A stretch of 64,000 bases of DNA from Quillaja saponaria (taxonomy: Eukaryota > Streptophyta > Magnoliopsida > Fabales > Quillajaceae). Below, one piece after another: positions 1 to 12,884 of this stretch. Position numbers and translations under genes: made by a program. The DNA is taken from NCBI GenBank assembly GCA_029379385.1, contig CM055618.1, forward strand, positions 8,194,134 to 8,258,133, given 5' to 3'. Every line of letters starts with the position of its first letter. Positions within the stretch are counted from its first letter, which is position 1. The notes under the pieces are model-generated. The model was not told the origin of the DNA. It ran no database searches and saw only the letters and a list, made by a program, of their open reading frames with translations.

Positions 1-296
1 ACCTATGCTCAATCACTCTTTTCCACAGCTTCATTGTATGAATTATAAGTTTTATTCCTCGATCATTCATACAACTTTGAATGTCTCTTATATTCTTATA
101 AACAGGGATCAACGTACTCTTCCTTCATTCATCAGACATTTTCTTGGTTATTAGAATCTTGTTAAAAAGATTTGTAACCCAAGTTACGCCAATATCTCCT
201 AAGCGTCTCCAAATTTCTATTGGTATATCATCTGGGCTCATTGCCTTACCATTCTTCATTTTATGAATAGCTTTCTTTAACTTCTTGTGTTCTAAT
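1..296 (-). mobile_element. LINE (non-LTR) reverse transcriptase fragment, cut by the window edge
   Basis: Read on the minus strand, this stretch gives the conserved plant LINE reverse-transcriptase block. A KKMKNGKA..PDDIPIE stretch comes first, followed by WRRLGDIGVTWVTNLFNKI, then KKMSDE, and finally DRGIKLIIHTMKLWKRVIE. These match the usual plant order in the finger/palm part of the RT (PDDIPIEVWK ... LTKLFNKI ... MPDEWR ... YRGIKLMSHTMKLWERVIE). The frame is broken at least once, near 120-135. The upstream endonuclease and the later RT motifs are not in the window: 5' homology stops near 296 and the rest lies left of base 1. It is a dead fragment. The alternative, an intron-encoded RT, is unlikely given the wording of these motifs. 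Confidence 0.85.
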
Positions 297-671
297 CCGA
301 CGAAAAAATTGGTGGCCCATCAAAGGCATCAAGACAGTACATTTCAAGATGAGTGAGTTTGACACATTTTCATCACTCATCCATTGAAAATTTGCAATAA
401 TTATCCTTTTCATTATATAATAAACCCCTTCATATCAGCAGCTGTTTACAAAATATATTCAAGCCATTTTTTGACAAACAATTCAACTATACATATAAAT
501 ACGAATCACTACGTTACTCTTCTTCATTATATAATCAACTCTCTTTACATGCAAACAAAATAAAAAACTCTGTTTTATAGTAACTTCAATTATTCATTTC
601 AATTAAAATTTATAAAATCTGGATCCTATGATAATTCATTAGCAAACACAAAATATATTATAGATGCATCT
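297..671. other. Unassigned AT-rich spacer
   Basis: There is no coding similarity I recognise here. It joins the LINE fragment to the 3' end of LRR fragment A. Confidence 0.5.
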
Positions 672-2378
672 TCAATTATACATCTTCTTTATGGTGGCAT
701 TCAGGCTACCCTCCCAAAACCATTCATCTCCGTTTTCTTTTATCTTCACTCTTCGCAGCTTTGGTGTCGTTGAGACTCCAGAAGAAAATACCTGCACCTT
801 GGGGCATTCTCACAATTACTTTTTTAAGGGATGGGAAATTGAAGGCAAAATTCATTGAGCCGCAGAAATTGACGAGGCTTGGTAGACACTGAAGTTCCAA
901 AATTTCCAAACTCTCCAAAACAATCTCCACTTCTCCTTGATCTTCCTTGTCAAATACTATTTCTTCTATAATTTCACACTCCCTTATCCTCATTTCACTG
1001 AGCTGAACAAGACTTTTCGCTGTTGTGCATGTTAGTAAATGTAGCATTCCATTGCATTTCCAGACATCCAAGTTTTTCAAATGATTGAAAGACACTCTAG
1101 AAGGCACTAAATCTAACAAAGCAGAGCATTCCCATACTTCTAATGTTTCTAGAATCTCAAGAATTGGATCGGGTTGGAAGCCATCTTTGCAGATCTTCTC
1201 TAATTTAGTCAATGCCCACAACGTTAATTTTGAAAGGTGCGAAGCAGTCATAGTTTGTGTCTCCTCGTCAACATGTCTTTCACAAGGAAATATCTCTTGA
1301 AATGAACTATATTTCACAACTAGTCCATCCAGGTTGGTGATTTTCTGAATGAACCAATATGGGAAATTACTAGCTGCTTGTTCATCATGAAACGACTGTA
1401 GTCGGAGAAATGTTAGGTTACGGAACAGATCATCTACAACATATTGGCCGTTCCATATCCTCATGGCATCCTTGCCGTCTAATGACAAGTGCTCTATGTT
1501 GGGGAGTACCTGATCGAGAAATGGAACAAATTAATTAAGGAAAGTAGAAATTTGTTGTACAGTAAGCACTTAAAACATTTTATTTTCTTTATTTATACGA
1601 TACCTTTTCAATCGAGAACATGGTTTGTTGAATTATTGCAACGGGTTCATCATCCTCTGGATCTGTTTCCTGAAAGCTTATGAAATCAATTGTGAATATC
1701 TCCAGCTTACCACGGAATAGTGTATATATCCTTTCCAACTGCGGCCATTCTACAGTATGTGGCCCTGGGTAGAAATACTTAAGATTTGGTAAATTCTTGA
1801 GAGACACTGAAGTTGCTTTAGGGAACACAAAGTTAATGGCTATTGTATTTCCAGGTATTTCTTCTTCCTTGGAAACAACCTCCATCTGGGAACATGAATC
1901 TATGTCTAGTTCATCAAGTTCTTCAAGTTCTTCAAGACCTTTAGCTACAGTCTACAGATGCTGGAAATAGATATTTTAGACTTGCACAATTCAGAACATG
2001 TATTTCCTGCAAGTTCCTGAAGCTGAAGAAACCTGTGGAGTCCTTGTTCCACATATTCGTCAATCTTGGTAGATGACTTACTGTCAATTTCCTCGAATGA
2101 ATAGCTGCTCTGTTGTGGCCGTGATATTCTTCAATATCATCGGTGCCCTCTAAATCAAATATTGCTTCTACCAGATCACAACTTCTAACTTTGAGCTCTT
2201 CCAAGTTATTTAAGAGCCGTAGTAACTCCACAGAAATCACATTTGATACAAAATCACACCTTTCCACTATAAGTTCTCTCAATTTGAAAAAAGACCTATT
2301 CGGAAATGGCCCATGCCAAATTTCTTTCAGCTCCGGGAACTCATATAGTTCAAGCTTCTCCATGTTTCAAAGTGTAAC
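672..2378 (-). pseudogene. NB-LRR family LRR/C-terminal fragment A (RPS2/At4g27190-like)
   Basis: There are two exons on the minus strand, 1604-2378 and 672-1509. They are separated by a 94 bp intron with a GTATCG donor after GAAAAG and a CAG acceptor. The encoded repeats are the irregular LRRs of the At4g27190/RPS2-type CNL family: EFPELKEIWHGP, SLKYLFPAS, NLKYFYPGPHT, FSIEKV, VLPNIEHLSL, LEKICKDG and the terminal DEWFWEGSLNATIKKMYN followed by TGA. In the family these repeats form the C-terminal recognition surface of an intracellular immune receptor. No CC or NB-ARC domain is attached. Breaks are a TGA just after the acceptor (near 2366), a 7 bp tandem duplication near 1950 that shifts the frame, and a shift near 815-825 that displaces the C-terminus. 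It closely resembles fragment D. I judge it a pseudogene fragment. Confidence 0.85.
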
Positions 2379-3260
2379 CTATGGAATGCAATGAATAACT
2401 TAGCCATTTTAGATAGAAGAATAAATTTATAATTACATATATCATACTTATAACATTCTATGTAGCAGACAAACTAATTGAGCGCTAGTCTTGTTTACTT
2501 AGTTAATCCAAATTAAAGTGACTAGACAGTCAAGAGGAATAGAAAATGACAAAAAGAGATGAACTTTGAACAAAAAACAATCAAATTAGTTTGTCTGCAG
2601 TAAAATAAATAAGTGGGCACAATATGAAGTGGCATTATATAACAATAATAATAGTAAATATAAATACTACATAATAATTTGGACAATAAAATAGTATCAA
2701 TACCTTCCCCTCAAACAGCTTTTCTAACGTGGCACTTTAGTTTACAATAGCACTTAATTTTTCATTATTGTTTTCGTCAACCCCGCGCACATGTTTATTG
2801 AAACTATTTTAATTATACATAGCTCGTAAATAATATTTATAATATATATATATATATATATAAATATAAATATATATTTATATAATTATATACTATATAT
2901 TCTAAAAACTAGAACACCCTTATGGCGTTCTGTAATTTTTACAAAATTTTAATTATAAGCTTTTCTACAATACCCTATATTTATAATTTTATGCTTTTTT
3001 CAAGTTACAAGATATTTTTGTCAATTTAATCGTTTTAAAAAAAAAATATTTAATTTAAAAAGTTTTCCAGTAACTTCTTATTTTTATCTTTTTTTAGTTT
3101 TTGTCTAAAAATATATATAAAAAAATTCACGTCTATTCACTACCAAATTAAAAAATATTAAAAATTAATTTATTAGAAATACATTCATTCACAATAACTT
3201 TTCCAAACTATTACTTTCTAATTAAAACAATTTATATGTAATTATTTAAAATATAAAAAA

Positions 3261-3300
<40 letters not shown>

Positions 3301-4285
3301 CATATGTGATATACGCATTGTGTGTGAATCAGGTTTATGATACATATATACATTTTCAACATAACTTACATATTAAAATAATTATAATTAATAAAAAGTA
3401 TTATTCTATGTTAATATAATTAAAAAAAAGTAAATCTAATTTAAATTCATAATATAAATTTGTAATTTTCTTTAACTCTTAAGATAAAAAAGTAAAAAAA
3501 ATATTGTAATAATAAAAAATATATTCTTAATATTTCTTTTTCAATAAAATAATAAATTGGTAATCTATTTGACACACAATATTTTAATACTACAAAAAAA
3601 ACTAAATAATATTTTTTTGTTAATATAATCAACAAATAAGTAAATATAATTAAAAATGATAACTAAATAATATTTTTTTTTAATCCTTAAGATATAGAAG
3701 AATTAAGAAAATATATTATAATAATAATAATAAACTATATATACTCTTAATATTTCTTTGATTCAATTATACTTTTAGTCCTTATAGTTAGATGAAGTGA
3801 TCAGTTTAGTCCCTATACTTCAAAATCATAAAATGTCATCTCATAATTTCTAAACTCATGCAGTGTAGTCCCTACCGCCAATATTTAACTTAAAAAAATT
3901 AACGTCACTAATAGCTGCTTACATGGCTTGTCCGCTTGTCATAATGGACAAATTATAAAGTGTCATGTGTCTTATGGTATAAATTAAATAAAAGTTTTGA
4001 AAAAACATATTATAATTATTTAAAAAATATTTATATACAGAAAAAAAAAAAAGATTAAATCAAAAAAATAAAAGAAATAGAAAACAAAAAACAACTGTAA
4101 ATACCTCCAACCAAGAGTCCTAGATCTACGCCTATCCCATCCCACCCCCACTGTTAATCTTGCCTTATCTACCTCACCACCATATATCTCTTGTTCTTCA
4201 GCATCCTTGTCCTCTCCAATAGACATCCCTTGCAAGCTTCAACATAAAAGAATCTCATAAATTGAGTTTTGGTCTTTAATTGCAG
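2379..4285. other. AT-rich intergenic stretch with microsatellites
   Basis: No gene is visible. The stretch holds (AT)n runs (about 2842-2861 and 3264-3297), many A/T homopolymers and, at about 3770-3960, phrases such as TTTAGTCCCTATACTT that are common near the ends of plant transposons. No terminal inverted repeat pair was confirmed. Confidence 0.5.
3264..3297. repeat. (AT)17 microsatellite
   Basis: An uninterrupted AT dinucleotide run of 34 bases, flanked by CTA and TTAG. Confidence 0.95.
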
Positions 4286-4503
4286 GAGTTAGAGGCTTGA
4301 TTGGAAAAGTTAGATTTCATACCAGCATCATTGTTCACAACTAACCTAGCTCATGTAGATTTCCTAGACCGAGTTCATAAGGGTGAGTTAAATCTCAAAT
4401 CAAAAGGTTTGTGGGACGTACCACATCCATGGCTGAACCTTTTTGTTCACAAATCAAGATTGATGAGTTCGATAAGGGTGTTGTCAACGGTCAAACTTTG
4501 CTG
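4286..4503 (+). pseudogene. Cytokinin dehydrogenase (CKX) exon fragment
   Basis: After a good acceptor (TTAATTGCAG at 4276-4285) the plus strand encodes ELEA-stop-LEKLDFIPASLF, then TTNLAHVDFLDRVHKGEL, then KSKGLWDVPHPWLNLFVHKS and, after a one-base frame change near 4455, IDEFDKGVVNG. This is the highly conserved internal exon of plant cytokinin oxidase/dehydrogenase, an FAD enzyme that cleaves the side chain of isoprenoid cytokinins; the block DFLDRVH...KGLWDVPHPWLNLFVPKS is diagnostic. Only this one exon is present. The FAD-binding N-terminal domain and the C-terminal exon are not seen nearby. An in-frame TGA (4298-4300) and the frameshift make it non-functional. It probably reached this position by transposon capture or a broken duplication; which of the two cannot be seen. 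Confidence 0.85.
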
Positions 4504-6002
4504 GAGTCGTTAATATTCTTGACAATTTTTTCGGATGAAAATCTAAACCCATCTCTTGTATTCCTCTCTTTTCTCATCATCTTGTTGTCTCAGTTCGATT
4601 TATTAAGAGGAAAGAATAGCTTAAAGAGTAGAAAAAGTAACAAATTGGGTTTGGTTATGGCTAAGTGAGGATTAATTATGGTGGATCTGAGATTTGGAGA
4701 GTTTGCATTTATTTTTTTAATTCGTTGGTATTTTTTTTTTTTTACTTTTTTGTTGTATATTTTACTTTTTTAAATAATAATAATAATATATTTTTTTTGA
4801 AATTTTATTTAATTTATTTAATAATGGTGGATCAAGAATTTTTGTCGTTAAATCACTTATATATATAATTCATGTTCAATTGTAAAGAATTTTTATATTG
4901 TCAATAAATATGAAAACACAAAGTGTACTTTCTACCTACCAACACTCTTGACTTTTGCTGTCAACCCTTAATTTTTGTAATAAAATATGTGTTATGATTT
5001 TATTCACTGATAGTGTAAATTTTTTTATATTAATAGTAAATCAAATATTAAGTTAGATGAATATTAATACAAAATTTTAACTACTTATTAGGTTGTCAAA
5101 CCCATTACAAAGGCTGGGGTAGTTCCAAGATCCATTGCAAGTGGTGGGGGTAGGTCCAAGATCAGAGGACTCATATAACCTATTCATCAAATTATACTAT
5201 TATCAACCCACTAATTCATAACTCTCTTGTTAAAGTCATTCACCAATAACACACCATTCTTTTCTTTCTTTTTTTGCTAAGACCACTAACACACCATTCA
5301 TTACTCATAACTCGTCAATAACACATAACCACCACTAACACATAATTTATAGTTACTTAAACTTACCAAAATGATATGATGACACATAAGTAAATCATTC
5401 AACTTTGACACGTCATCTTTGTAATTAAGCACATTAGCTAAGACTAAATACTTTGATACCACATCATATAATTTATATGTTTTTTTAATGAAATTGAATC
5501 TTAAACCTTAAATAAAATAAGAGATTAATAACTCTTTTGACAAGCTAGTTATTTATTTAATTAACTCAATAACATAGGCATGAATTAAATTTTATTTAAA
5601 ATAACAAAAAATTACTAGGTTTAATTATTTATACTTCTCATATAAGTTTTTTATTACAAATTCAAAAGCATGCATGCATAGGCAACATGGACAAGATGCT
5701 GCATGTTCTAGAAAACCATAATCGTTAGCATTTGGATACAAGTACAATATACAGCATACATAACATACATGCAATTTTCTTACTAAAACAAAACAGGCAT
5801 TTATAATAACAAATGTCATACTTAGAATATTTTATAGTAATAGATAAACTATTTCATTAATCCAAATAGAAGTTGCAGTCAAGAGAGAATAGAAAAAGAG
5901 AAGAAATAGGATGAACCTTGATCAAATAACAATCGAATTAGTTTATCTTCAAAAATAATACAGAGAAAAGATAATAACTTGGAAATAATCAAATAGGCAT
6001 AC
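4504..6002. other. Intergenic stretch, no gene seen
   Basis: AT-rich sequence with short low-complexity tracts (for example 4730-4800). I see no coding or transposon signature. Confidence 0.5.
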
Positions 6003-6733
6003 CTTGTCTTTGAACATTTTAGCTATTGTGGTATTCAGGTTTTCATTCCAATACCATTCATCTTCTTTGGTATCAACTAGCACTTTTTGTATCTTGGGCG
6101 TGCTTGAAACTCCCTCAGAAAATTTCTTCATCCTTGGGCAACCTTTGACCCAAACTTCTTCCAAGTACGGAAATTTGAAAGAACAATTCGTTGAGCAGAA
6201 ACTGGTGAGGCTGGGTAAGGAAACGAGTTCGAAAACTTTCAAGTTACCGAATTCTATCTCCTGATCTTCTTCACCATGTCCATCTTTTGCCACTATTTTT
6301 TTTATCATTCTGCATTCCTTTATTCTTAATGTTGTGATATGAATCAAGCTTTTTGCTGTGGAGAACATCACCAAGCTTACCAACTTGTCACATTTTTCAA
6401 CTTCCAAAATGTCAAATGCTTAAGAGACACCGAGGAGGGAACTAATTTGATCAAACTAGAACATTCCTTTACATGTAATTCTTCTAGGATCTCAAGAATT
6501 GGATCTAATTCCGAGCCTTCTTTACAAATATAATCTAATTCCTGCAGATCATCCAACCGCAACTTTTTTAGCCGAGAAGCACAAATTCGATTTTGCATTA
6601 CCCATCCAGCAGGCCTATCACTTGGAAATATCTCTTTGAAGGCACTGGAGATCACACCTAGTACTTCCAGGTTAGATATACTTGCAAGGAACCGATATGG
6701 AAAATAACATTGTTCATCCGCCATGGAATCGTC
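6003..6733 (-). pseudogene. NB-LRR family LRR/C-terminal fragment B
   Basis: One minus-strand exon is present, with a CAG acceptor beside 6733 and a GTATGC donor at 5997-6002. It carries the last LRR module of the same CNL family: LDYICKEGSELDPILEILEE, SSLIKLVPSSVSLKHL, EVEKCDKLVSLV, SLPSLTSFCS and the family's near-terminal EWYWNENLNTTIAKMFKDK. A single-base deletion near 6405 moves the frame inside the repeat that reads HLTxLEVEKC; the protein continues in the next frame. The 5' part of the usual exon (VIPNLE...) is missing, so the fragment is truncated as well as shifted. It lies between fragments A and C in the same orientation, which suggests tandem duplication of one gene family followed by deletion. 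Confidence 0.82.
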
Positions 6734-6740
6734 CTGCATA

Positions 6741-8789
6741 AATTTCATTGTGGTGTACATAGAAGTTATACATAGTCACGTAATTCAAACCACCCCACGC
6801 ACCCCCCCAAAAAAAAAATATATTTCTTGGCATATTGATTTTTACCCTTGGTAGAATTCATGAGTCAATTCAAATATGTAACGCAGTTTCGAATTCTATG
6901 GAAGACACGGGTGTTTTATTTATAGTGTTGGCTCATACAATTATTTATAGTACAAATTATAGTTTAGCCTTTTTTATAAACTTGGAAAATTAGGGTTCGA
7001 GAGAATAAATTGTAAAATAAACATATGTTTGATAAGCCGGGGATGACTTGTTTTCGTAAGATCGGATGCAAGATATAAGTTTTATGCATTAAAATGTGTT
7101 TCTAGTTTTAAACTTAGAAAATTTGGCTTCATAGGCAAAATCATAAAACTAACATTCCTATAGTGAGTATAACACTCGTAAAAACAAACAAATTTCATCT
7201 CATATACAATGTATCATTTCTATGCATTAAAGTGTGTTTCTAGTTCTAAATTTTAAAATTTGAATTTTGGTGGGCAAAATTATAACACAAATGTCGATTT
7301 GACAAGCTGTAAGTTCTAACACGAATGAAGATGAAAAAGATTTGCAAGAACAAACAAATTTCTATTTGGATTAATGATGTCAGTTTTGCGCATAAGTATT
7401 TTTTCTAACTAGTTATAAACTTAAGCGTTATATATATGTTACTTTATCATTGAATGCCTTACTTCAAGATATTATTGCTTTCTTTTTGACCGCTCATAGT
7501 GGCACCACGCCCCAGCTTGACGATGAGCCCAAGGAGCAAAATCCAAACCTAGGATACACTTAGTCTTGTTTATTATGTACTTAGTCTTGGATGATTAACA
7601 TATTTAGATTGACAATTTTTTAAGTAACGCGCTGTTTTTTATAATTGGATTGAGAATTGTCATTTAACAAATTTTCAGAATAAATAAAAGAAACACCTAA
7701 TTTTTATGCAAAATTTGTAGGGTAAATTAGCAGGATTATTAGTGACATCATTTGACTTATTATCAACAATATATTGCTGTCACTAATCAATTTACAAAAA
7801 TAAAATTATCTCCCTTAACTTATATACGAGCATGTAAATTGTCATGAATACTCTTCTGCAACTACTATGCCCATTAAATTTTCACGAAAAAATTTCAACC
7901 CATCCCATCCAAAAATGGGGTGGGTCTATTCTCATTTTTTTAGTTTGTGAACAAACAAGATAAGAAAAAAAGTTTAGAAGAAGTATAATGAAAAAATTAA
8001 TTAATATATATATATATTTTCGATGAGATTTTAGTTCAACTAATTAAAATAGAAATACAAAGACCTAATGATCTTATGTTAAAATCCCACCATTACTAAA
8101 ACTGATTTATAATTTACCAATTTGTTAAAATTAATATTTAACAGTTACTGCCATTATAAATATTTCTTCATGTTATCTAATAGTGTATAATTAAAATTCA
8201 AACTATCCATGGAAAAGATAATTAAAAAAAGAAAAAACGCGAAGTGAGTCAAGGAAGAAGGAACGATGGGAAAAGTTTATTTCAAAACAAATGACACAAC
8301 TAAGAAGAAGTATATAATGTCAATTAGGAATCTCAAGGAGAAAAAGAAAAAAGTAGGCGGGCATTTATAATTTTTATTAAGGGGAAAATATTGTACATAC
8401 ATGAACTGTGAAGTTTAACTGTCAATTTTAACATATTTGATCAATTGTAAATTATTTTTAACTATCTAGGTGCAGTGCAAGTGGTTGATTCAATAGCAAA
8501 TATAACTAGGACATTACAAATTAGATCGTAATTTGATGAGACAAAATAAAATTAGTCCTGGTGTTACATTGAAGTTTGGTGTCTTTTCCAATAGTACGAA
8601 TTATAAGTCAATCATAAATAATATAATTTTGTCACATGTCAGTTACTCCGCTTCCGAATTAAATTTGTGTAAGTTTAAACTTTAATCTATTTAATGAGGA
8701 TAATTTTATTTTTTTAGTTAATCCATAGAATTATACTCAAGCCACCGGAGTAGATGCTGTAAATAAACTTTAAATCACAAGGGATGTAC
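6741..8789. other. Intergenic stretch, no gene seen
   Basis: AT-rich, with a C7/A10 tract near 6797-6818. No open frame of note and no recognised transposon end. Confidence 0.5.
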
Positions 8790-10494
8790 CTGTGTGAGCC
8801 TATCCAACTTCACTGATGTTATAACTCGCGAATTTGGTATGTTCAACTCACTGCAAATGTTTGGAAATAAAGTACAGCTCCCTTCATAGAAACTCTTCAG
8901 GTTTTCAAGTCTCCCAATTAGTTCAAACCAGTTCAGTCTAGGAAACAAAATTTCAACGGATGCTTCAAATCCTTCTTCCTTTGCCACAATTTCCTCAATT
9001 CCACAAGTTTCTATATGAAGTACCTCGAGTTTTGCCAGACATTTTGCCACTGATACAGGAAATAGATTCTTCAAGCTTTCACATTCATAGACTTGCACCA
9101 TTCGCAGATCATGAAAACCAAGGACTCCTTCACAGTGATTCCCATACCAAACATGCTTCAATTTTGGTAGACAAGAAAGAGTAATATTTCTTAACCGGAG
9201 GCCAGTCACAGGATTTGTTACTGTATCCTTCATTCCTTCCAATTCAAACACCGTTTCTACTGAAACACAATTTTTCACTTCTAACTCTTCCAATTTTTCA
9301 CTTCTACCTCTTCCAAATTGTTTAACACTTGCAGTAAACTAGATGAAAGAACGGTTGACACAAACTCGCAGTTTTCCACCAGCAAAGATTTCAAATTGCA
9401 GAAATATTGTTGTTGAGGGTTGTGCCATATTTCATTAAATTCCGGAAACTCGGAAAGATTCAAATGCTCTATTCCCAAAAACAGAACCTGCGCAATGTAG
9501 TACTAGAATATTAGTAAGAATACAAAATGGGTACCAAAAAAAGGGGGCTCTATAGTATAGACCAATGTAATAGTATAGTTCTTAGGAAAAATAGGAAAGG
9601 CAATAGTATTGCTTTGCTCACGCGTCTACTATCTAGTAGATGTCGATAATATTTATACCTTGTTGCGAGACAATTTTTCTAGGGTTGCATTGAGGTTTTT
9701 TTCCCAATACCATTCATTAGCAGTTCCTCCCACTTGGACCTTTTGCAGCTTTGGTGTTTTCGAGACCCCCTTAGAGAAAACATTCAGCCTGGGGCATCCT
9801 TTCACAGTTACTTCTGTCAATAGTAGGAATTTGAAAGCCCAATTTGCCGAACAAAAACTTGTGAGCTTTGGTAAAAGTACAAGTTCCAAAACTTGCAATT
9901 GCCTGAATTCAATCTCATCTTCTTCTTCTTTGTCATTTTCTATGACTTCTTCTATCATCTTGCAATCAACAGTTCGTAACACTGCAAGTTGAATCAAGTT
10001 TTTTGCAATTGAGGATGCTAGTAAATTGACCAACTTATTGCAATTTTTTATTTCTAACTGTGTCAAATCTTTGAAAGACACTGTGGAAGGTACTAATTTA
10101 ATCAAACTAGAGCATTTCCAAACCCATAACATCTCAAGCTTTTCAAGAAATGGATTTAGCTGGGAGCCTTCTTTGCTTATGTTCTCCAAATAGGGCAGTT
10201 CTAGCGAAAATAAAGATGCACTACTGCACTCCCTGTAGTACGTTGTTCTTGGCTTGGCATTGGTCCGCTACATGGAAATATTTCTGTTAATGAACTCCAT
10301 GCTAACTCTAGTTGCTCGAGGGTGGTGATTCCCTGGAGTAATCCATATGGGAAATTAACTGCCTGTTCGTTGTCAAAATTTCGAATGCCAAGATATTTTA
10401 GTTTGTGAAAACGGATTGTTCGAAGTGATTGGTCATTCAATAGCCGTATAATGTCCTTGCTATCGAAGGCCAATAATTCCAAGTTAGGAATCAC
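8790..10494 (-). pseudogene. NB-LRR family LRR fragment C (two exons)
   Basis: Two minus-strand exons are seen. Exon 9659-10494 starts VIPNLELLAF and ends WYWEKNLNATLEKLSRNK at a GTATAAAT donor. Exon 8790-9487 follows a GCGCAG acceptor and reads IEHLNLSEFPEFNEIWHNPQ, then SLKNLFPVSVAKCLAKLE. The order (C-terminal-like module, then an EFPEFNEIWH module) is that of the repeated LRR exons in At4g27190-like receptors. Two breaks are clear: a frameshift near 10205, between VVHLYF and LELPYLENISKEGSQ, and a 23 bp tandem duplication at 9271-9316 that throws exon 8790-9487 out of frame. No NB-ARC is attached. It is the most complete LRR fragment apart from E. Confidence 0.83.
9271..9316. repeat. 23 bp tandem duplication inside an LRR exon
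   Basis: Two adjacent 23 bp units (9271-9293 and 9294-9316) differ at one base. On the minus strand each encodes LEE(V/L)EVKN. As 23 is not a multiple of three, the duplication itself causes the frame break in fragment C. Confidence 0.95.
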
Positions 10495-12884
10495 CTGTAT
10501 AAATAAACCCATCAGACAAAAGATAATAACCATTTTTACAAATATGAAGTAATTATAGTAGTAATTTTTTGAGTAATAAGAATATGTTTATTACTTATGG
10601 TTGTTCTGTAACTACTGCTGGTACATGCAATAAAGATTCTGACTTTGCATACGTTTCTCCATATTTTCAGTGTTTCATTGAAGCCCCTCCTTTATTTATT
10701 TTTAAAAAATGTTATTAAAAATGTTGGCTCATGTTTTTTTGAATTTGAGATTTGGTACTATCGACTTTACCATGAGGGCATAAGCTACTATTGTGTAAAA
10801 CGCTAAAATGGTTAATAGAATTTCAATTTCTAATTTCTCATCTTTACATTGTTCATATAGCCTAAATCACAGTACTAAACTTCAAATAATATATTCTATT
10901 AATTGTAGAATAGAATATGAACAAGTATATTATGTAAAGGAGTGATGGACCAAGTAAGTTGAGCTAAAAGTTGAATTATTTAAAGGTTAGAAATTGCATT
11001 AACTAATTAAGTGGGAAAATATTTTTGTAAAGTTAATAGGTAATAAATATATACCAATACAAAATAAGAGAGAAGATTTTAAGAATTTCAGAAAAATAAA
11101 ATAAAAGAAGGGCTTCAATGAAAAACTTAGAAATAAAGAAATATAAAAAATCTGAATCTGTATGGCAAATCACATAAGTCTTATTTTTCTTTCAACATTT
11201 TAAGTACATTCTATAATTAAGTTTATTCCCTATAAGTCCTAAACTTTAAATTGAAAAATGCTATATCACTTTCCTTTTTATGTCTAATTTTTAAGTTTAA
11301 GATATTGTAAGTGAATCAATTTTTAGAAATACTTGCTATAAAATTAAGAAACTAAAAAATTTGTGATTTAATTATAATAAAAGAATAAAAAATTCTTACA
11401 ATATTTAAATTTATCTTTCAAATTTATATTTTTTAGGCATTATCATGAAAAAAATATCAATATAAGTAAAATTTGAAAAATATTTTTTAAATTGTGTTCA
11501 GGAAAAATATGAAAATAGATAATAAGAACTCGTCAATTTTAAGAGATTTTTGTTTTTCCATTAATGATTATGTCATGAGTTTATTATTATTATTATTTTA
11601 AAAAAAATTAATGTTATGTGATTTCTTAAAAATTGGTTCACTTAATTAATATTTTAAATTTTAAATTAAATATAAATGGATTAAAAATATTTTATAAAAT
11701 TGTTCAATTTACAATTTAAAACTTAGTTGGAAAGAAATATTAAAAGCATAACTTAAAAGAAATATAAACTTAGTTGAAATGTTGAAGGAAATGTAAAACT
11801 TATTCTCATTTTTTCTATAAAATAAAACACATATCCATAATTCGGTTTCACCTCCAGCACCCATAAAAAACAGCCCATCCACCCAGCTCCCTTAATATAA
11901 AATTTTAAAATATATAAATAATTAAACATTTTAACACACTACCTACTCAGAAGCAAAAGAAAAATTAGGTTTTTTAGTTTCTTACTGCTCAATAAATATA
12001 GATTCAATAATCAACTCTAAATAGGAAAACACATAATATATTCCTTTTTATACCTATACACTAATAATAATCTTAACTTCATATCCAAATAATCAGAATA
12101 ATAAAACTACTAATATAATAAATCAGTAATAATATTTAATTAATGAAAAAATAACAATAAATAATAAATTATCACACTTCTGTTTAGATATAGAATTTTA
12201 GAAATTTTAGGATTTGTGATTGATTTAAGTTGTAAGTATTTAGTCTGTTGTAATTAGTTTAAGCTATGATTGAATTGAGTGATTTAGCTTATGGTTTAGG
12301 AATTGAGATTTTGGGTTAGAATTGGATTTTTTTTAAGACTTAAAATTACTGAATTATAATAATAAATTTACTTTAACTTCCCATTATACATGGATTTATT
12401 TAGCATTCTTGGAACACTCCTCTAATTAGACCGGCACTCCTAGATAATCTATATACTCTGGTGTCAAAATTAGATCAAATTTGTCAATACTTAAAATATA
12501 CAAAATTACAAACCTTGATTTCATCATTTTAGAGAGATGATGCAGTATGAGTAAGCAATTCATGGGAAGTGAGAGAAATTTTGTTTTTCTTTTATACCAG
12601 CACATGACACATGACACATGTAACAAGAATAATATATTTTAAGTGACATCAATAGTTTTCCTTTAACATACAAATGGTGTTAGAATAATAAAAAAAAAGC
12701 ATTGAATATGTTTTAAAAGTTACCAGATGAAATTGACAATAAAATATTTTTTTAAAATAAAATTGATTAAAACAAGACATTTTCACCTATGGATGATATG
12801 CCATTTTTACCTTTATCCTTGATTGATCACAAGTATAACCCTAATTCTTAATTTATGAAATCATAGCCCTACTAACACAAAATC
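10495..12884. other. AT-rich intergenic stretch, no gene seen
   Basis: No coding similarity was found. The right limit is where recognisable copia-1 coding sequence begins; no LTR was found there. Confidence 0.5.

Noticed and set aside
4020..4235. Minus-strand frame upstream of the CKX exon
   Set aside because: No CKX or other similarity; half of it is a poly-Phe translation of an A/T tract.
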